From Haloarcula nitratireducens (lineage in GTDB: Archaea; Halobacteriota; Halobacteria; Halobacteriales; Haloarculaceae), in assembly GCF_019599505.1 (NCBI RefSeq), contig NZ_RKLT01000003.1, positions 310,001 through 374,000 on the forward strand: a stretch of 64,000 nucleotides of DNA, written 5' to 3'. Under the pieces are notes generated by a model that ran no database searches, was not told the origin of the DNA, and was given only the letters and a program-made list of their open reading frames with translations. Every line of letters starts with the position of its first letter. Position 1 is the first letter of the stretch. This document shows, piece after piece, positions 61,280-64,000 of this stretch. The position numbers were made by a program, and so were the translations under genes.

Positions 61280-61402
61280 GGTCGGCTCTTCAACCAGTCT
61301 TTCTTTCGACGCGAGCGCCGAGTAGCGACGGCGTCGACCGGACGACCGTCCCGCTCGACAGCGACGACGCCGTTCGACGGCGATAGCGACGGCGCCGCTC
61401 GG

Positions 61403-62083
61403 CTACGGTTCATGGACGGTGACGCCGTCCTCGCTCCCGACGTAGACGGCGTCGGCCAACCCGACGAACAGGCCGTGCTCGACGACGCCCGGCACCGTCG
61501 AGAGGGCCGTAGCGAGGCTCCCGGGGTCGGCGATCTCGCCGAACGCACAGTCCAGAACGAGATTACCGTTGTCGGTGACGACCGGACCGTCCTTCCGCTC
61601 GGCCCGCCGGAGGTCGGGGTCGCCGCCCAGCGCCTCGATTCGCTCGGCGACGGTCGAACGGGCCGCCGGGAGCACCTCGACGGGGACCGGATACGAGAGC
61701 GCCTCGGTCTCCTTCGAGGGGTCGGCGACGACGAGGAAGCGGTCGGCGCTGGCGTCGACCACCTTCTCGCGGGCGTGGGCCGCGCCGCCGCCCTTCACGA
61801 GGTCGCCGCCGGCTACCTCGTCGGCCCCGTCGATGGCGACGTCGACGCTGACCTCGTCCAGATCGGCGAGCGGAATCCCGTTCTCGCGGGCGAGTTCGCG
61901 CGACTGGAACGAGGTCGGGACGCCGACCGCGTCCAGTCCGGCGTCGACCCGCCGCCCGATGGCGCGGATGGCGTGGGCCGCGGTGCTTCCGGTCCCGAGC
62001 CCGACGACCGTCCCGTCTTCGACCGTCTCGGCCGCCGCCTCGCCGGCCGCGCGCTTCGCCGCGTCGGAGCCGCCCTGTTTCAT
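61403..62083 (-). CDS. rpiA: Ribose-5-phosphate isomerase A
   Basis: A 226-residue RpiA. It has GTVVGLGTGSTAAHAIRAIG, GVPTSFQSRELARENGIPL, DVAIDGADEVAGGDLVKGGG (split) and VEVLPAARSTVAERIEALGG with the family catalytic Glu/Asp/Lys. It interconverts ribose 5-phosphate and ribulose 5-phosphate, the product of the gndA enzyme in this window. ATG 62083 gives MKQGGSDAAKRAAGEAAAET. It is divergent from glmM. Confidence 0.94.
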   Translation of the reverse strand: MKQGGSDAAKRAAGEAAAETVEDGTVVGLGTGSTAAHAIRAIGRRVDAGLDAVGVPTSFQSRELARENGIPLADLDEVSVDVAIDGADEVAGGDLVKGGGAAHAREKVVDASADRFLVVADPSKETEALSYPVPVEVLPAARSTVAERIEALGGDPDLRRAERKDGPVVTDNGNLVLDCAFGEIADPGSLATALSTVPGVVEHGLFVGLADAVYVGSEDGVTVHEP

Positions 62084-62222
62084 GGGCGAACGTCGCGCCG
62101 AGGCGGACAAAACGTTTGTTCTCCGAACCGCTCGGGACGCGAACGGTCCACAGCGTGGGTCTCGGTACCGATATCCGCGGCGTGGCCGGTATCCTTTTGC
62201 GCTCGCCGGACGCCCTATCGGT

Positions 62223-63539
62223 ATGACTCTGTTCGGGACCAGTGGCATTCGCGGACCGGTCGGTGAAACGGTGACGGCGGACCTCGCGCTGTCGGTCGGC
62301 CGGGCGCTCGGCGTCGACAGCGACCGCGTCGTGGTGGGAAGGGACCCGCGAGAGAGCGGCGAGTTCCTCCGGTCGGCGCTCGTCGCGGGCCTGCGCGAGA
62401 GCGGGACCGACGTGGTGGACGTGGGACTGGCGTCGACGCCGACGGTGGGTCGGGCGGTCGGCTGGCACGACGCCGACGCCGGCGTCTCCGTCACGGCGAG
62501 CCACAACCCGCCGCAGGACAACGGGCTGAAACTCTGGCAGCCCTCGGGGCAGGCCTTCGACGCCGAGATGCGCGAGACCATCGAGGGGCGCATCCACGAG
62601 GGCGCGTTCGACCCCGCAGACTGGGACGAGAGCGGTGACCTCGAATCGGCCGACGCTCGAACGCCCCACGCCGAGGCCATCCGAGCGGCGCTCGTCGTCG
62701 ACTCGCTCGACAGCGACGTCCTCGTCGACGTGGGCAACGGGGCCGGCGGCGTCACCCCCGACGTGTTGCAGTCCCTGGGCTGTCACGTCGAGACGCTCAA
62801 CGGCCAGCCGGACAGCGCGTTCCCCGGCCGGCCGAGCGAACCGACGCCCGAGAACTGCGAGTCGTTGGCGACGCTCGTCGAGGCCTCCGACGCCGACGTG
62901 GGTATCGCCCACGACGGCGACGCCGACCGGATGCGCGCGGTGGCTGGCGACGGCACTTACCTCTCCGGCGACGTGTTGCTCGCCATCTTCGCGCGGGCCG
63001 CCGCCGAGGCCGGCGAGCGCGTCGCCGTGCCGGTCGATACGAGCCTCGCCGTCGCGGACCACCTCGCCGAGATCGACGTGGAGGTCGAGTACACGCCGGT
63101 CGGCGACGTCTACGTCGCCGACGCCGCGAGCGAACCGGGCGTCGCCTTCGGCGGCGAGCCGAGCGGCGCGTGGATCTGGCCCGACCGGACGCTGTGTCCC
63201 GACGGCCCGCTGGCGGCCTGTACCGCCGTCGCGCTGGACGCCGAGCGCTCGCTCTCCGAGCGGGCCGCCGAGGTGCCCGACTACCCCATCCGTCGGGACA
63301 ACGTCGAAGTCGAGGACAAGGGCGCGGTGATGTCCCGGGTCCGCGACAGCGTCCTCGCCGAGTACGACGACGCCACGACGCTGGACGGCGTCCGCGTCGA
63401 CCTCGGCGACGGCTGGTTCCTGCTGCGAGCCAGCGGCACGCAGCCGCTGATTCGCATCACCGCCGAGGCCCGCGAGGGGGAACGGGCGGACGAGGTGCTG
63501 GCCGCGGCCCGCGAGATCCTGACCGACGCCCGCGAGTGA
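62223..63539 (+). CDS. glmM: Phosphoglucosamine mutase-like phosphohexomutase
   Basis: A 438-residue phosphohexomutase with FGTSGIRGPVGETVTADLAL at the start, the active serine in VSVTASHNPPQDNGLKLW, metal loop IAHDGDADRMRAV, the sugar loop GGEPSGAWIWP (an archaeal GlmM/PMM variant of GGExSG) and RASGTQPLIRITAEA. Archaeal members act on glucosamine 6-phosphate and often on mannose or glucose phosphates. ATG at 62223, 139 bases from the divergent rpiA. Confidence 0.9.
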   Translation: MTLFGTSGIRGPVGETVTADLALSVGRALGVDSDRVVVGRDPRESGEFLRSALVAGLRESGTDVVDVGLASTPTVGRAVGWHDADAGVSVTASHNPPQDNGLKLWQPSGQAFDAEMRETIEGRIHEGAFDPADWDESGDLESADARTPHAEAIRAALVVDSLDSDVLVDVGNGAGGVTPDVLQSLGCHVETLNGQPDSAFPGRPSEPTPENCESLATLVEASDADVGIAHDGDADRMRAVAGDGTYLSGDVLLAIFARAAAEAGERVAVPVDTSLAVADHLAEIDVEVEYTPVGDVYVADAASEPGVAFGGEPSGAWIWPDRTLCPDGPLAACTAVALDAERSLSERAAEVPDYPIRRDNVEVEDKGAVMSRVRDSVLAEYDDATTLDGVRVDLGDGWFLLRASGTQPLIRITAEAREGERADEVLAAAREILTDARE

Positions 63540-63645
63540 GCGTGCGAGTGCTACCGCCGCGACTGTCGGCACTCACGGGCTGGCGAGCGCCCCGCGCGAG
63601 CCACGGTCGCGGGACGAGAGAATCGACGCTTCGACCCTGTGTTAG

Positions 63646-63804
63646 CTATCCGCGTCGTGTCGACCGGGCCTCTCGGACGTCGGCCCCGTCCCGGATCTTG
63701 TCCTCGCACTGCGGGCAGACCCGCGGTTTCTCGACCCCGTTCGGCGTAAAGACACGCGCGTAGTCAGCCGTTACAAAATTACCGCAGTTCTGGCATTCCG
63801 GCAT
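63646..63804 (-). CDS. Tiny zinc-ribbon protein (52 residues, DUF7563-like)
   Basis: Reading from the ATG at 63804: MPECQNCGNFVTADYARVFT, PNGVEKPRVCPQCEDKIRDG, ADVREARSTRRG, stop TAG at 63648-63646. Two CxxC pairs form a zinc ribbon. It matches the protein at 59828 in its first 20 residues and layout, so the two are paralogues. Expected DNA- or protein-binding role; unknown. The promoter upstream is A/T-rich (TTGTTGG and TATATCG around 63820-63845). Confidence 0.88.
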   Translation of the reverse strand: MPECQNCGNFVTADYARVFTPNGVEKPRVCPQCEDKIRDGADVREARSTRRG

Positions 63805-64000
63805 ACACCTGCACAGGACGCACTATATCGTCTTAATTGTTGGTGGTCTGGTAAGTGGTGGCACACCGGACGCGTGCCGATCGCACGCGGGGCCAGAACT
63901 CGCTCGTGACGGTGTACGGTGCCGTCTTCCGCGAGCTCGACGACGCCTGAACAGGAGCGGTATCCGAGTGCCAGCGGGGGAACGAGGGCGTTTCCCCTCT
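63805..64000. other. End of window, little recognisable
   Basis: After the zinc-ribbon promoter a short plus-strand frame starts at GTG 63858 and ends at TGA 63948-63950 (30 codons, MAHRTRADRTRGQNSLVTVY...). It has no family I recognise and may be a remnant or chance. The final 50 bases hold nothing I can name. Confidence 0.3.

Overview
The window is chromosomal DNA of a halophilic archaeon (class Halobacteria). The signs are very high GC, proteins dominated by Asp/Glu, many GTG starts, start codons overlapping upstream stops (ATGA, GTGA), TATA-like boxes about 27 bases before start codons (leaderless transcripts), and lineage markers: ribosomal protein S6e, an archaeal-type alanyl-tRNA synthetase, RfcS, SAMP2, a twin-arginine lipoprotein PstS, CheF and type II GAPDH. 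I cannot fix the genus from sequence alone.

Layout. 0.1-8 kb: chemotaxis core, with a small winged-helix regulator, a KaiC/RAD55-like ATPase and cheW on the minus strand, then cheB-cheA-cheR-HEAT-cheF as a tightly overlapping plus-strand operon. 8-12 kb: a thiamine-salvage cassette (SSS transporter, a Cys-less TenA, a classical TenA, divergent thiR regulator) sits between the two cheF genes; the second cheF is at 12.45-13.33 kb on the opposite strand. Between thiR and that cheF is a dense array of perfect DNA hairpins. 13.4-17.3 kb: S6e, a dUTPase-like protein, a wHTH regulator, a CPBP protease and tRNA-Arg(CCG) with a displaced copy of its 3' end. 17.3-26 kb: membrane ferredoxin, 6-phosphogluconate dehydrogenase, an M29 peptidase, RimI, small haloarchaeal proteins, Nudix, rhodanese, a DMT transporter, a broken DCC-family gene and DUF2071.

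26-34.4 kb: a complete phosphate-uptake operon with two tandem, promoter-duplicated pstS genes, pstC, an outsized pstA, pstB and an AbrB-PhoU regulator. 34.5-44.9 kb: MBL hydrolase, cyclase, a Nudix-eIF2B-like fusion, a PLP enzyme, paired fluoride channels, HerA-like ATPase, two isoaspartyl methyltransferase-like genes, a zinc-finger protein, a membrane gene interrupted by a tetranucleotide repeat, and a second M29 peptidase. 45-51 kb: gapII, phosphoesterase, amidotransferase, small membrane proteins, an alpha/beta hydrolase lacking its nucleophile, and a CPA1-TrkA antiporter. 51-64 kb: alaS, an orphan archaellin, an exported triple-repeat protein, rfcS, samp2, a GNAT, PPOX, two phosphohexomutases, GIY-YIG, larB, a histone-fold protein, rpiA and two tiny zinc-ribbon genes.

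The genes fall into four working sets: taxis signalling (CheW/A/B/R, HEAT, two CheF, orphan archaellin), thiamine-fragment salvage under ThiR, phosphate scavenging under PhoU, and central sugar metabolism (gnd, gapII, rpiA, phosphohexomutases). The least explained elements are the triloop hairpin array at 12.04-12.42 kb, a hairpin element that supplies the stop codon of two unrelated genes, the tRNA 3'-end copies, and the repeat-interrupted membrane gene at 43.5 kb.
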